From the NCBI RefSeq assembly GCF_025971945.1, contig NZ_JAPDHW010000014.1:20873-84872 (forward strand): a stretch of 64,000 nucleotides of DNA. Direction: 5' to 3'. The notes below the pieces were generated by a model that made no database searches, had not been told where the DNA came from, and saw only the letters and a list, made by a program, of their open reading frames with translations. Positions 36,398 to 44,394 of this stretch are shown here, piece after piece; within the stretch, counting starts at the first letter, position 1, and every line of letters starts with the position of its first letter. The DNA comes from Chryseobacterium kimseyorum (GTDB taxonomy: Bacteria; Bacteroidota; Bacteroidia; Flavobacteriales; Weeksellaceae). The translations under genes and the position numbers were made by a program.

Positions 36398-37501
36398 ATG
36401 GAAAATAACAATACTCAAGTAACTGAACCGAAAAAGAAAAAAAGTTTAGTTTTCCCCATCATTTTAGCAGTAATCATCGTCGTAGGTGGAATCTACGGTT
36501 ACAGAACCTATTCTTACGGACAGGTTCACGAAGAGACAGATGATGCTCAGATAGCATCAAACATGAATCCTGTAATTTCAAAAATTTCAGGTTACGTGGC
36601 AGAAGTAAAAGTGAAAGACAATCAGTTTGTAAAAAAGGGTGATACTTTGGTGATCTTAGACAATAAAGATCAGAGAATGGCTTTGGAACAGGCTCAGGCA
36701 GCTTTGTCAACGGCGAAGAGCAATATTTCTTCTGCTCAGTCTTCTACCAACGCTACTTCAAAAAATATCAGCAGTTCGCAAGCCGCAGTAGCAACAGCGA
36801 ATGCACAGATTGAAGCTGCAAAAGTAAACGTCTGGAAAACTTCTCAGGATTTAAAAAGATATTCAGTTTTGGTAAAAGACCATTCGATTACGGAACAGCA
36901 GTATGAGCAGGCTTTGGCTGCAAAACAGTCTGCAGATAAACAGTTGCAGGTTTTGGTTGATACAAGAAATCAGATTGCACAGCAAACCGGAATCGCTTCT
37001 TCTCAGACTGAGGCAAGTTCTCAGCAGATTTCTGTGGCAGGTTCGGTAGCGAAACAGAGAGAAGTAGATGTGGAAAGTGCAAGATTAAATCTTTCTTACA
37101 CGGTGATTACAGCTCCTGAAGATGGTTTTGTAGGAAAAGTTCCTATCCAGGCAGGACAGTTTTTGCAGGCGGGTTCTCAGTTATTCAGTCTGGTTAAAAA
37201 TGATCAGAAATGGGTAATTGCTAACTTTAAAGAAACTCAGGTTGCTAAAATGGTGGAAGGACAGAAAGTGAAAATCGAGATCGATGCTTTTCCTGATACT
37301 GAGTTTGAAGGAGTGGTGAGTTCATTCTCTCCGGCGACAGGTTCTACATTCTCAATTTTGCCTCCCGATAACGCGAGTGGAAACTTTGTAAAAGTGGTTC
37401 AGAGACTTCCAATTAAAATCGATTTTGTAAAATTGGATCCGAATATTGCCAAAAGACTGAGAACAGGAATGAATGTGAAAGCAGAAGTTTCTTTGAAATA
37501 A
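36398..37501 (+). CDS. HlyD/EmrA-family membrane fusion protein
   Basis: 367 residues. One N-terminal membrane helix (about 17-36), then a lipoyl half-motif (MNPVISKISGYVAEVKVKDNQFVKKGDTLVILD), a helical hairpin of about 110 residues rich in Ala, Gln and Ser, the second lipoyl half (TVITAPEDGFVGKVPIQAGQFLQAG) and a beta-barrel with GMNVKAEVSL at the end. The start VHEETDDAQIASN is typical of EmrA. It joins the MFS pump to the TolC channel. Confidence 0.93.
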   Translation: MENNNTQVTEPKKKKSLVFPIILAVIIVVGGIYGYRTYSYGQVHEETDDAQIASNMNPVISKISGYVAEVKVKDNQFVKKGDTLVILDNKDQRMALEQAQAALSTAKSNISSAQSSTNATSKNISSSQAAVATANAQIEAAKVNVWKTSQDLKRYSVLVKDHSITEQQYEQALAAKQSADKQLQVLVDTRNQIAQQTGIASSQTEASSQQISVAGSVAKQREVDVESARLNLSYTVITAPEDGFVGKVPIQAGQFLQAGSQLFSLVKNDQKWVIANFKETQVAKMVEGQKVKIEIDAFPDTEFEGVVSSFSPATGSTFSILPPDNASGNFVKVVQRLPIKIDFVKLDPNIAKRLRTGMNVKAEVSLK

Positions 37502-37670
37502 GAAACAAACTTAAGAGCCAAGTAAAAAGTAAAAAGTAAAAAGTTTTAATACTGCTTATGAATTACTTTTTCTCACATAATATTTAAATAAGTGGATTGT
37601 CAGTTTTGCTGAAGCAAGTCGATTCTCAATGCTGAGGAATTAGATGCAGAAAGATGCTGAGGATTTTGAA

Positions 37671-37724
37671 GGAGATTAATGTCAGACTGGAAATGCTGGA
37701 GATTAATGTCAGATTGAAAATGGT
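37671..37724. repeat. Tandem 27-bp repeat, two units
   Basis: Units 37671-37697 and 37698-37724 begin GGAGATTAATGTCAGA and differ at three or four bases. They lie in the 381-base gap between the HlyD and MFS genes. The same gap also has three GTAAAAA units (37522-37541). I see no promoter box with confidence in this gap and nothing that looks coding. Confidence 0.8.
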
Positions 37725-37882
37725 GAAGAATAAATTGACAACGATGTTGAATGATGATTGGCAGTTCACTTTTATTATAAAAAATTCTTAAAGAAGAGGA
37801 ACACTGATGTTGGAGTTTGAGAGGTATTTTTTTCTTAATCTCAGCCTTAACCTCAACCTCCTTTAAACACACAAATAAATTA

Positions 37883-39457
37883 ATGCAAGATTCATTAGTA
37901 GAATATGGAGCCCGAAGAGTGATCATCACGATCACAGCGATTCTTTGTGCTTTGCTTGAAATTGTGGATTCCACGATTGTGAACGTTGCCCTGAACGAGA
38001 TGAAGGGGAACATGGGAGCCACGCTTTCTGAAGTGGGATGGGTGATTACAGCGTATGCGATTGGTAACGTGATTGTGGTGCCAATGACTAGCTGGCTTTC
38101 ACAACAGTTTGGAAGAAGAAATTATTTTGCCGCTTCCATTATTATCTTTACTATTTTCTCATTCTTATGCGGAAATGCCGACAATATCTGGGAACTGGTA
38201 TTTTTCAGACTCTGTCAGGGAATTGGAGGTGGAGCTTTGCTTGTAACTTCACAAACGATCATCACAGAATCCTATCCCGTCGAAAAACGGAGTATGGCTC
38301 AGGCTATTTATGGTTTGGGAGTAATTATCGGTCCAACACTGGGTCCGCCACTGGGAGGTTATATTGTTGATAATTACAGCTGGCCGTATATTTTTTATAT
38401 TAATATTCCAATCGGGATTGCAGCGACTTTGATGACATTGCAGTTTGTAAAAAGTCCGAAATTCTCTGAGAAACGTAAGGCTTCAGATGTTGACTGGTTA
38501 GGTATTATGCTTTTAGCATTGACAGTCGGTTCTCTACAGTTTATTCTGGAAAGAGGTCATGAAGAAGACTGGTTTGAAAGCGGAATGATCGTTACTTTCA
38601 CTACAACAGCTGTTTTAGGATTTATCTTATTCCTCTGGCGAGAATTAACCTTTAAATATCCGATTGTAGAACTCCGTGTTTTAAAAAATGGAAATTTAAG
38701 AATCGGAACCGTGATGTCCTTTGTGTTAGGATTTGGTCTGTATGGTTCAACATTTATCGTTCCATTGTATACACAGAGTATTTTAGGCTGGACGGCACTT
38801 CAGTCCGGAGCATTAATGATTCCGGCAGCTTTAACGACAGCGTTTATGATGCCGATTATCGGCAGGTTACTTTCTAAAGGCGCAAAACAGCAGATTTTAG
38901 TTTCATTGGGATTATTTATCTTCTTCGTCTACAGTTTCTGGGGTTACAAAATATTAACACCTGACACCAGTAAAGAAGCATTTTTCTGGATGCTGATAGT
39001 AAGAGGAATGGGACTTGGTTTACTGTTTATTCCGATTACTTCACTTTCATTAAGTACATTGAAAGGTCAGGAAATCGGGCAGGGCGCAGCCTTTACAGGA
39101 ATGATGCGACAGTTGGGTGGTTCTTTCGGAATCGCTGCGATTACAACATTTATTGCCAACGCCAGCCAAAAGTACAGGGTGAATTTAATATCCCATCTTG
39201 ATGGCGACAGTCTCGATGTTCAGCAGCGACTGGCAGGTTTAAAAGCTAATTTTATTGCTAAAGGAATGACTCCCGATGCTGCTATGAATGCCGCTTACAA
39301 AGTCTTGGATATGACCGTCACCAAACAGGCAACCGTGCTGTCTTATATGGATGTTTTTCTATATTTGGGAATAGCCTTCCTGGTCTGTATCCCGTTTATC
39401 CTGTTTATCAGAGAACGGAAAAGCAAAGAAAAAATAGATTTAAGTGGTGTACACTAA
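37883..39457 (+). CDS. DHA2-family MFS drug exporter (EmrB/QacA type)
   Basis: 524 residues from the ATG at 37883 (MQDSLVEYGARRVIITI); an in-frame upstream ATG at 37817 adds a stretch with no family match. Fourteen membrane helices are expected for DHA2; motif C (GPTLGPPLGGYIVDNYSWPYIF) and the first-helix motif D1 (EIVDSTIVNVALNEM) are clear. Together with HlyD and TolC it makes an EmrAB-TolC-type tripartite pump driven by proton flow. The 381-base gap before it, filled by repeats, is unusual inside such an operon. Confidence 0.93.
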   Translation: MQDSLVEYGARRVIITITAILCALLEIVDSTIVNVALNEMKGNMGATLSEVGWVITAYAIGNVIVVPMTSWLSQQFGRRNYFAASIIIFTIFSFLCGNADNIWELVFFRLCQGIGGGALLVTSQTIITESYPVEKRSMAQAIYGLGVIIGPTLGPPLGGYIVDNYSWPYIFYINIPIGIAATLMTLQFVKSPKFSEKRKASDVDWLGIMLLALTVGSLQFILERGHEEDWFESGMIVTFTTTAVLGFILFLWRELTFKYPIVELRVLKNGNLRIGTVMSFVLGFGLYGSTFIVPLYTQSILGWTALQSGALMIPAALTTAFMMPIIGRLLSKGAKQQILVSLGLFIFFVYSFWGYKILTPDTSKEAFFWMLIVRGMGLGLLFIPITSLSLSTLKGQEIGQGAAFTGMMRQLGGSFGIAAITTFIANASQKYRVNLISHLDGDSLDVQQRLAGLKANFIAKGMTPDAAMNAAYKVLDMTVTKQATVLSYMDVFLYLGIAFLVCIPFILFIRERKSKEKIDLSGVH

Positions 39458-39464
39458 AAAATAT

Positions 39465-39492
39465 AAACCTCTGATGATTTCAGAGGTTTTTT
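39465..39492 (+). terminator. Terminator of the efflux operon
   Basis: Stem AAACCTCTGA / TCAGAGGTTT with a five-base loop and a run of seven T. Confidence 0.88.
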
Positions 39493-39547
39493 TGTTGAAT
39501 TCATAAAGGGACAGGCTGTCACGGATGTATCTTTGCCTAACCGATAA

Positions 39548-39690
39548 TGGTTTGAACTTTCCCAACTTGGGAAAGTCTCCCTCCAAACCAGGGCAACAAA
39601 ATATGACGTGTGTTTTGTCTCCCCTGAAACAGGTTCTCACCGTCCCAATTTGGGAAAGCTTCCCCCGAAACAGATTTTGACCGATGTGAC
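39548..39690. repeat. Two degenerate tandem units with TCCCAA-TTGGGA palindromes
   Basis: Unit one has the 19-base palindrome CTTTCCCAACTTGGGAAAG (39557-39575), flanked by TGGTTTG (39548-39554) and CAAACCA (39584-39590), so a longer hairpin can form. Unit two, about 83 bases on, has TCCCAATTTGGGA (39643-39655) and a similar flank (CTTCCCCCGAAACAG). Nothing coding is recognisable. Confidence 0.65.
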
Positions 39691-39702
39691 ATTTTAATAT
39701 GA

Positions 39703-40065
39703 TTAATTATCAATGCTTGCCTTATGCATTGTTCCCCATTTATCCAGTTCTACGATAACAGGTTTTAGCTGATAGCCAATTTCAGTCAGTTCATATTCAA
39801 CTCTTGGCGGAACTTCGGCGAAAACGGTTCTTGTCACAATTTTATCCTCCTCCAGTTTTCTAAGTTGAAGCGTGAGCATACGTTCTGTAATATTTCCAAG
39901 GCTTTTTCTCAGTTCCCCGAATCTAAGTTTTCCATTAATTAAATAACTGCAGATCGCCAGTGACCATTGTCCGCCAATCAGTTTGGATGCGTAGAGCTCC
40001 GGACACTCTTCTACAAGGGCTTTTTTATTGGCGAAATTGGTCGAGGTTTCCTTTATTTTAGTCAT
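39703..40065 (-). CDS. HxlR-family transcriptional regulator
   Basis: 120 residues. Winged-helix HxlR fold with the usual CPELYASKLIGGQWSLAICSYL near the N-terminus, LRFGELRKSLGNITERMLTLQLRKLEEDKIVTRTVF (recognition helix and wing) and VEYELTEIGYQL. Cys21 is at the place of the redox-sensing Cys of HypR/YodB/QorR regulators. It is divergent from an NAD(P)H oxidoreductase, the common arrangement for quinone or electrophile sensors, so it probably controls that gene. Confidence 0.92.
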   Translation of the reverse strand: MTKIKETSTNFANKKALVEECPELYASKLIGGQWSLAICSYLINGKLRFGELRKSLGNITERMLTLQLRKLEEDKIVTRTVFAEVPPRVEYELTEIGYQLKPVIVELDKWGTMHKASIDN

Positions 40066-40088
40066 TACTTACATTTTTTATAGTACCG

Positions 40089-40117
40089 TACAATTGGTGG
40101 CTACTATCCGAATTGTA
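40089..40117. promoter_or_regulatory. Candidate HxlR operator, inverted repeat
   Basis: TACAATT (40089-40095) and AATTGTA (40111-40117) form an inverted repeat with a 15-base spacer between the two divergent starts. The centre-to-centre distance of 22 bases is about two helical turns, suitable for a dimer. Confidence 0.6.
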
Positions 40118-40129
40118 AGTTACACTTAT

Positions 40130-40137
40130 TATTTTTG
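40130..40137 (+). promoter_or_regulatory. -7 box of the NAD(P)H oxidoreductase gene
   Basis: TATTTTTG matches TAnnTTTG, 18 bases before the start codon. The operator half-site ends 12 bases upstream, so binding would cover the -33 region. Confidence 0.6.
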
Positions 40138-40155
40138 TAGGAGAAATTTTAAAAT

Positions 40156-40686
40156 ATGAAAACATTAGTAATAGTAACTCATCCTACTATGGACGAATCT
40201 TTAATCAACAAAAGATGGGTGGAAGAACTGAATAAATTTCCCGAAAAATATGTGGTTCACGAACTGTACAAAGCTTACCCGGATGAAATATTAGATATAA
40301 AAAAAGAACAGGAACTGGTGGAAGCGTACGACAAGATTATTTTTCAGTTTCCATTTTATTGGTTCGGCAGTCCGTCTCTCTTGAAAAAATGGTTTGATGA
40401 AGTTTTGTTACACGGCTGGGCATACGGAAGCAAAAGCGGATATAAAGTAAGCGGTAAAAAGGTTGCGCTGGCCATATCTGCAGGTGTTGATGATAAAGAT
40501 TTCAGGGCAGACGGAAAATACAGACATACGGTCATTGAATTTACAAGACCTTTTGAGCTCAGTTTTGAGTACATCAGAGCAGACTATCACAAGCCTTTTG
40601 TTTACTATGGTTTGGAGCATAATGTTTATAAAGAATGGATTGAAAGAAGTGTTCCGATGTATCTGGAATTTATTGATAATCTGTAA
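40156..40686 (+). CDS. NAD(P)H-dependent quinone oxidoreductase (MdaB/KefF-like flavodoxin fold)
   Basis: 176 residues. MKTLVIVTHPTMDESLINKRWVEEL is the flavin phosphate loop of the Flavodoxin_2 family, followed by IIFQFPFYWFGSPSLLKKWFDEVLLHGWAYG, the conserved active-site stretch. Such enzymes reduce quinones or electrophiles by two electrons and bind FMN or FAD. Control by the divergent HxlR gene fits a detoxification role. Confidence 0.92.
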   Translation: MKTLVIVTHPTMDESLINKRWVEELNKFPEKYVVHELYKAYPDEILDIKKEQELVEAYDKIIFQFPFYWFGSPSLLKKWFDEVLLHGWAYGSKSGYKVSGKKVALAISAGVDDKDFRADGKYRHTVIEFTRPFELSFEYIRADYHKPFVYYGLEHNVYKEWIERSVPMYLEFIDNL

Positions 40687-40690
40687 AACC

Positions 40691-40722
40691 AAAATCTCTG
40701 AAAAACTTCGGAGATTTTTTAT
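40691..40722 (+). terminator. Terminator of the oxidoreductase gene
   Basis: Stem AAAATCTCTGA / TCGGAGATTTT with one wobble pair, a short A-rich loop and a T run. Confidence 0.8.
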
Positions 40723-40894
40723 TTATCTTTAAAAAGATGGTGTCTTAAGATTTTTCTTGCGGTTAAGTGACGGTTTATTTTAAATCAAAACAGAATGGGA
40801 ATATTGCGTGCATTTTCATGTAGAAATTAAATTGAGTTCGTACAATCCTTTGGTTGATAAGATGTATCTGTTTTTGAAAAGTAATTTATCAAAA

Positions 40895-41614
40895 TCATTT
40901 TTGTTTTAAATATTTTACTAACTCTTCAACAATTATAGAATCCTTTTTCGAAAATTGGAAACATTGAATTCCAAGATCATCATTTTTTTTGGTTGTATAT
41001 AAATAATCAGTGAGCCACCGTCTATCTTTCGAAAGTATGAATTTCTGATCCAGTGGTGGACCTATTACTGTATTAAATTCTGAGTGACAACTTAGGCAAT
41101 TATTCTCGTAATGTGTAATCCCAGTACCGGTTGAGCGACCCACGTACTTTACTTTACCAATGTCTAAAGCTTTAGAAAAATTGTGATTTTCCAACCTGAT
41201 AGATGAAAATATTTTGGATAACTCTTCTGATTTATCGCTTTTTGTTGAGTTTATGACAGTGCTGGTTTGTGAATCAATTTTAGGAATATAAACCGCATAA
41301 GAACCGTATTCAGATTTTGGAATTTCAATAACGATCTCTCTTCCGGCGGCGGTAATTTGCTTAAAGAGGTTGTCATTGAGCGCATTCCGATACATTTTAT
41401 TACTGTTGCTTCCATATTCAATAAAAATAGTGTCTTTTTTATTGGTGATAAAAGAATAATACGAATCAATGGTTTGGGGCTCTACCAACTTCCAATTACT
41501 TGGATATTCAAAAGAAATCTTGCCAACTTTAAATTCTTTTGGAACAGACTTTTCTTCTTTGCAGGCGAAAGCAAAAAATAAAAAGAATAGCAAGCTGTGA
41601 TTGGGAATTGACAT
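40895..41614 (-). CDS. Lipoprotein with a C-terminal heme c motif
   Basis: 239 residues. Lipobox AFAC gives lipidated Cys18. Residues about 25-145 form a PsbP/MOG1-like fold by appearance (GKISFEYPSNWKLVEP ... DTIFIEYG). The C-terminal region holds one covalent heme site, CLSCH (Cys173, Cys176, His177), followed by SEFNTVIGPPLDQKF as in class I cytochromes c. The usual distal Met is not found; the matching place reads GIQCFQFS. So this would be a surface or periplasm-anchored mono-heme protein with an unusual ligand. Its partners are not in the window. Confidence 0.75.
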   Translation of the reverse strand: MSIPNHSLLFFLFFAFACKEEKSVPKEFKVGKISFEYPSNWKLVEPQTIDSYYSFITNKKDTIFIEYGSNSNKMYRNALNDNLFKQITAAGREIVIEIPKSEYGSYAVYIPKIDSQTSTVINSTKSDKSEELSKIFSSIRLENHNFSKALDIGKVKYVGRSTGTGITHYENNCLSCHSEFNTVIGPPLDQKFILSKDRRWLTDYLYTTKKNDDLGIQCFQFSKKDSIIVEELVKYLKQK

Positions 41615-41692
41615 GATGTTTACCTTTCAACCAAATATACAAAACAACTCATCAAATCATTCTATTGAGATCTGAAAAATACGCAGAATCCC

Positions 41693-41700
41693 TATCTTTG
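41693..41700 (+). promoter_or_regulatory. -7 box of the second EamA gene
   Basis: TATCTTTG matches TAnnTTTG, 32 bases before the TTG start codon. Confidence 0.55.
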
Positions 41701-41732
41701 CCTCACCTTAAAGCAATAAATTCCACCTCCAC

Positions 41733-42638
41733 TTGAACAATCTGAAATACTATCTCGCCGCCATCACTGCTTTCTCTTTATGGGGAACATTCAGTCTGGT
41801 TTTAAAGCCGCTGCATTCTTATCCTTCACTGGATATTCTTTTTTACAGAGTGTTCAGCTGTGCTTTAATAATGACATTGATAACGATATTTTTCAGAAAA
41901 GTGAAGCTAAAGAATAATTTAAATTATTTTAAAACTTTAATTCCAAAGGATAAACAGAAAATTGTCGGCTTAAATATTCTGAGCAGCATTTTGCTCACCG
42001 GAAACTGGTTTTCTTTTATCTATGTAATGAATCACATCAGCGTGCGGGCAACTTCAGTAGCCTATCTCGTATGCCCGATTATCACAACGATTCTGGCCTT
42101 TTTCATTCTCCGTGAAAAACTCACAAAGCTGCAGTGGACTTCCGTAATTTTGAGTGCCGCAGGATGTATTTTGCTTTCTTATGCCAATCTTCTGGACATG
42201 GTTTACAGCACGCTCATAGGTTCAACTTATGCCTGCTACCTCATTATCCAGTCTGTGAATTCTAAATTTGATAAATTTCTGGTGCTTAATTTCCACATGA
42301 TTTTATCAGCTTTGATCCTGCTTCCGTTTTTCCCGACCTATTCCGGACCTGTGCCGACGGATTTTAAGTTTTATCTCTACATCGAAATCATTGCGGTGAT
42401 GTACACCATCGTGCCATTACTTTTAAACTTATATGCCCTGTCAGGAATTGCGTCTTCCAAAGTGGGGATGATTTTGAATATCAATCCCATCATTGCCTTT
42501 ATTCTGGCGGGAGCGGTTTACAACGAGGCGCTCGGAGGTTTGCAGATTGTTTCCTATTCTATCATATTTTTAGCGGTTATTATTTTTAACGCGAAAGAGA
42601 TTTTTGGTTTTAAAAAAGCTGAATTGCTGCCCAAATAG
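41733..42638 (+). CDS. EamA/DMT-family transporter starting with TTG
   Basis: 301 residues, about ten membrane helices in two EamA repeats (LAAITAFSLWGTFSLVLKPL and the second from STLIGSTYACYLIIQSVNS). The wording is close to RarD-type permeases (VRATSVAYLVCPIITTILAFFILREKLTKLQW). No ATG is available near the N-terminus; TTG at 41733 gives a natural helix start and lies downstream of a good promoter. The substrate is unknown. Confidence 0.85.
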   Translation: MNNLKYYLAAITAFSLWGTFSLVLKPLHSYPSLDILFYRVFSCALIMTLITIFFRKVKLKNNLNYFKTLIPKDKQKIVGLNILSSILLTGNWFSFIYVMNHISVRATSVAYLVCPIITTILAFFILREKLTKLQWTSVILSAAGCILLSYANLLDMVYSTLIGSTYACYLIIQSVNSKFDKFLVLNFHMILSALILLPFFPTYSGPVPTDFKFYLYIEIIAVMYTIVPLLLNLYALSGIASSKVGMILNINPIIAFILAGAVYNEALGGLQIVSYSIIFLAVIIFNAKEIFGFKKAELLPK

Positions 42639-42901
42639 ATTAATCTTCGTATTGGTTTTTAATAAAAATTCGTTTAGATTCTCTTAAACCTAAATGTTTT
42701 GTTTGTTAAAAATTGACCAAAATTATTTCCCCCGATCCTAAAGGGAGTAATTTTATTATAAATTAATTTTATATAGTCATAGACTTTAAAAAACATCGTA
42801 ATTAAATAACAGGGGCAAAATGATTAATTTCCATCAAACCAAAACCTCCTGACAGACAGTTGTCAGCAGTTTGTATTATCTTTATTCCCTAAAAATCAAA
42901 T

Positions 42902-43222
42902 ATGGATCAGAATAATTTCGACAAAATAATAGAACGCTCTCTGGCGATCAGAAAAAAATACCACCAACTGGAAGTTCAGCAAAATGGAAAAGAATGGACT
43001 TTGGAACAGGACGCTTTAGCATATCTTTCCGACGCCGGACTGATAGGCAGAAACGTGATGTCCCACGAAAAAACATGGTCAAAGAAAGATTCCGCTGAAG
43101 AACTGGAACATAAATTAGGCGAAAACATCTGGTGGCTGATTGTACTTGCTGACCGAACCGGAATTGATATGAAAGAAGCTTTAGATAAATTTTTAAACAA
43201 AACTGAAAACCTTTTCTCATGA
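42902..43222 (+). CDS. MazG-like NTP pyrophosphohydrolase-fold protein
   Basis: 106 residues, all helical. The pair EELEHKLGENIWWLIVLADRTGIDMKEALDKFL matches the MazG metal-binding helix pattern (EExxE-like acid cluster, then E-W-W-L and D-x-x-x-A). Such proteins remove non-canonical nucleoside triphosphates. The match is partial: the first acidic helix is less typical, so activity is not certain. It overlaps tag by four bases (ATGA), which links it to base-damage repair. Confidence 0.72.
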   Translation: MDQNNFDKIIERSLAIRKKYHQLEVQQNGKEWTLEQDALAYLSDAGLIGRNVMSHEKTWSKKDSAEELEHKLGENIWWLIVLADRTGIDMKEALDKFLNKTENLFS

Positions 43223-43770
43223 GTTACTGTTCAGCCATCGAAAGAATGCAGCCCGAAAGCCGCAAAGAACTGCACAAAAATTACCACGACAACCATTATG
43301 GTTTCCCAATCCATAATGACAACGAATTGTTCGGAAGATTGGTTATGGAAATCAATCAGGCAGGTCTGAGCTGGGAAACCATCCTTAAAAAAGAAGAAGG
43401 TTTCAGAAATGCCTACGATAATTTTGATATTCAAAAAGTTGCTTGTTACACTGAAGAAGACCGTGCACGGTTACTCGCAGATCCCGGAATCATCAGAAAT
43501 AAACTGAAAGTAAATGCCGCCATCGAAAATGCAAAAACTATCATCGAATTACAGAAGGAATTTGGTTCGTTCGAAAAATGGCTCGAGCATCATCACCCAA
43601 AAACTTTAGAAGAATGGATGAAACTTTTCAAAAAAACGTTCAAATTTACTGGTGGCGAAATTGTGAATGAGTTTCTGATGAGCATTGGTTTTCTGAAAGG
43701 AGCTCATGCGGAGGGTTGCGAAATCAACGGGAAAATTTTGAAAGAGAAACCGATGTGGCTTGTTGAGTAG
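43219..43770 (+). CDS. tag: DNA-3-methyladenine glycosylase I
   Basis: 183 residues, normal for Tag. It removes 3-methyladenine from alkylated DNA. The zinc ligands of the family are all visible: Cys4, His23 in YHDNHYG, His163 and Cys167 in GAHAEGC. The substrate pocket region ELFGRLVMEINQAGLSWETILKKEEGFRNAYDNFD is typical. Translation is coupled to the MazG-like gene. Confidence 0.94.
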   Translation: MSYCSAIERMQPESRKELHKNYHDNHYGFPIHNDNELFGRLVMEINQAGLSWETILKKEEGFRNAYDNFDIQKVACYTEEDRARLLADPGIIRNKLKVNAAIENAKTIIELQKEFGSFEKWLEHHHPKTLEEWMKLFKKTFKFTGGEIVNEFLMSIGFLKGAHAEGCEINGKILKEKPMWLVE

Positions 43771-43793
43771 GTTAAGGTTAAGGTTAAGGTTGG
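43771..43793. repeat. GTTAAG hexamer repeat
   Basis: GTTAAG repeated three times plus GTT, directly after the tag stop codon. A short simple repeat. Confidence 0.8.
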
Positions 43794-43895
43794 AATTTTA
43801 ACTGATTTCAGTAACAATCGAACATCAGAATCTAAGATCCATGAGGAGCGTCCTGTTATGTGCTTAACAAAAAATATTTTTCATTGCATAGAATC

Positions 43896-43921
43896 TGTCA
43901 TTCCGACAAAGGAGGAATCTC
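43896..43921. repeat. Interspersed-repeat remnant (GTCATTCCGAC...GGAGGAATCTC)
   Basis: The string TGTCATTCCGACAAAGGAGG followed by AATCTC is, from memory, a widespread short intergenic repeat of Bacteroidota; a relative starting GTCATTTCGAG lies at 50947. It sits directly beside the 3' end of a hypothetical gene. The rest of the gap 43794-43895 holds nothing I can name. Confidence 0.5.
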
Positions 43922-43923
43922 AG

Positions 43924-44388
43924 CTATTTGTCGTTAAAAGCCTGCAAATCTAAAGCTTGATTTTGAAAATAGTCTTTAAATTTTTCTGATAGTTTTTGAT
44001 CTTTGAATTTTACAATAGTATAGCCGCTGTCAAAAGCAGTAATTTCAACAATAGATTGATGAATTTGAAATTCATTACATTCCCAGACACAAATATTTTC
44101 TGCCGATAGAGTAGAAACTTTCCCAAAATCAATAGCAGAATCTTGCGGAACCGCAGAAATAATTCCCCAAATAATTTGAGCATTTGATTGAAAAATTCTT
44201 TCAAATTCTGCATGAGTTAAAAAAAAGTAATCAGCATTAAAATTTATCGGAAGTTCAGTATCGCTCATGAAATCAATATCAGTAATAATCCAATGGTAGT
44301 CTCCTAAATTTTCCCAAATTGGTTTTAAAATTTCTTTTAAGTTTGTGTGATATTTCACTGTTTTGGTACTTCTGATAATCCAATTCAT
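43924..44388 (-). CDS. Hypothetical protein
   Basis: 154 residues, soluble, no signal peptide. It reads as an alpha/beta domain: helix (LKEILKPIWENLG), strand with DYHWIITDIDF, a helix (THAEFERIFQSNAQIIWGIISAVP) and later strands. I do not recognise the family. It follows a 123-residue gene by 6 bases and the two are probably co-transcribed. Such small acidic proteins are sometimes immunity proteins, but no toxin is encoded next to it. Confidence 0.65.
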   Translation of the reverse strand: MNWIIRSTKTVKYHTNLKEILKPIWENLGDYHWIITDIDFMSDTELPINFNADYFFLTHAEFERIFQSNAQIIWGIISAVPQDSAIDFGKVSTLSAENICVWECNEFQIHQSIVEITAFDSGYTIVKFKDQKLSEKFKDYFQNQALDLQAFNDK

Positions 44389-44394
44389 TTCCTG

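Noticed and set aside
37600..38022. Open minus-strand frame of 140 codons across the repeat-filled gap
   Set aside because: Its first half is antisense to the MFS gene and the rest is a translation of the tandem 27-bp repeats (HFQSDIN twice). No signal, domain or promoter supports it.
43771..43793. GTTAAG hexamers as a telomere-like or origin-like array
   Set aside because: Only three full units at a gene end in a circular-type bacterial genome; a simple short repeat is enough.
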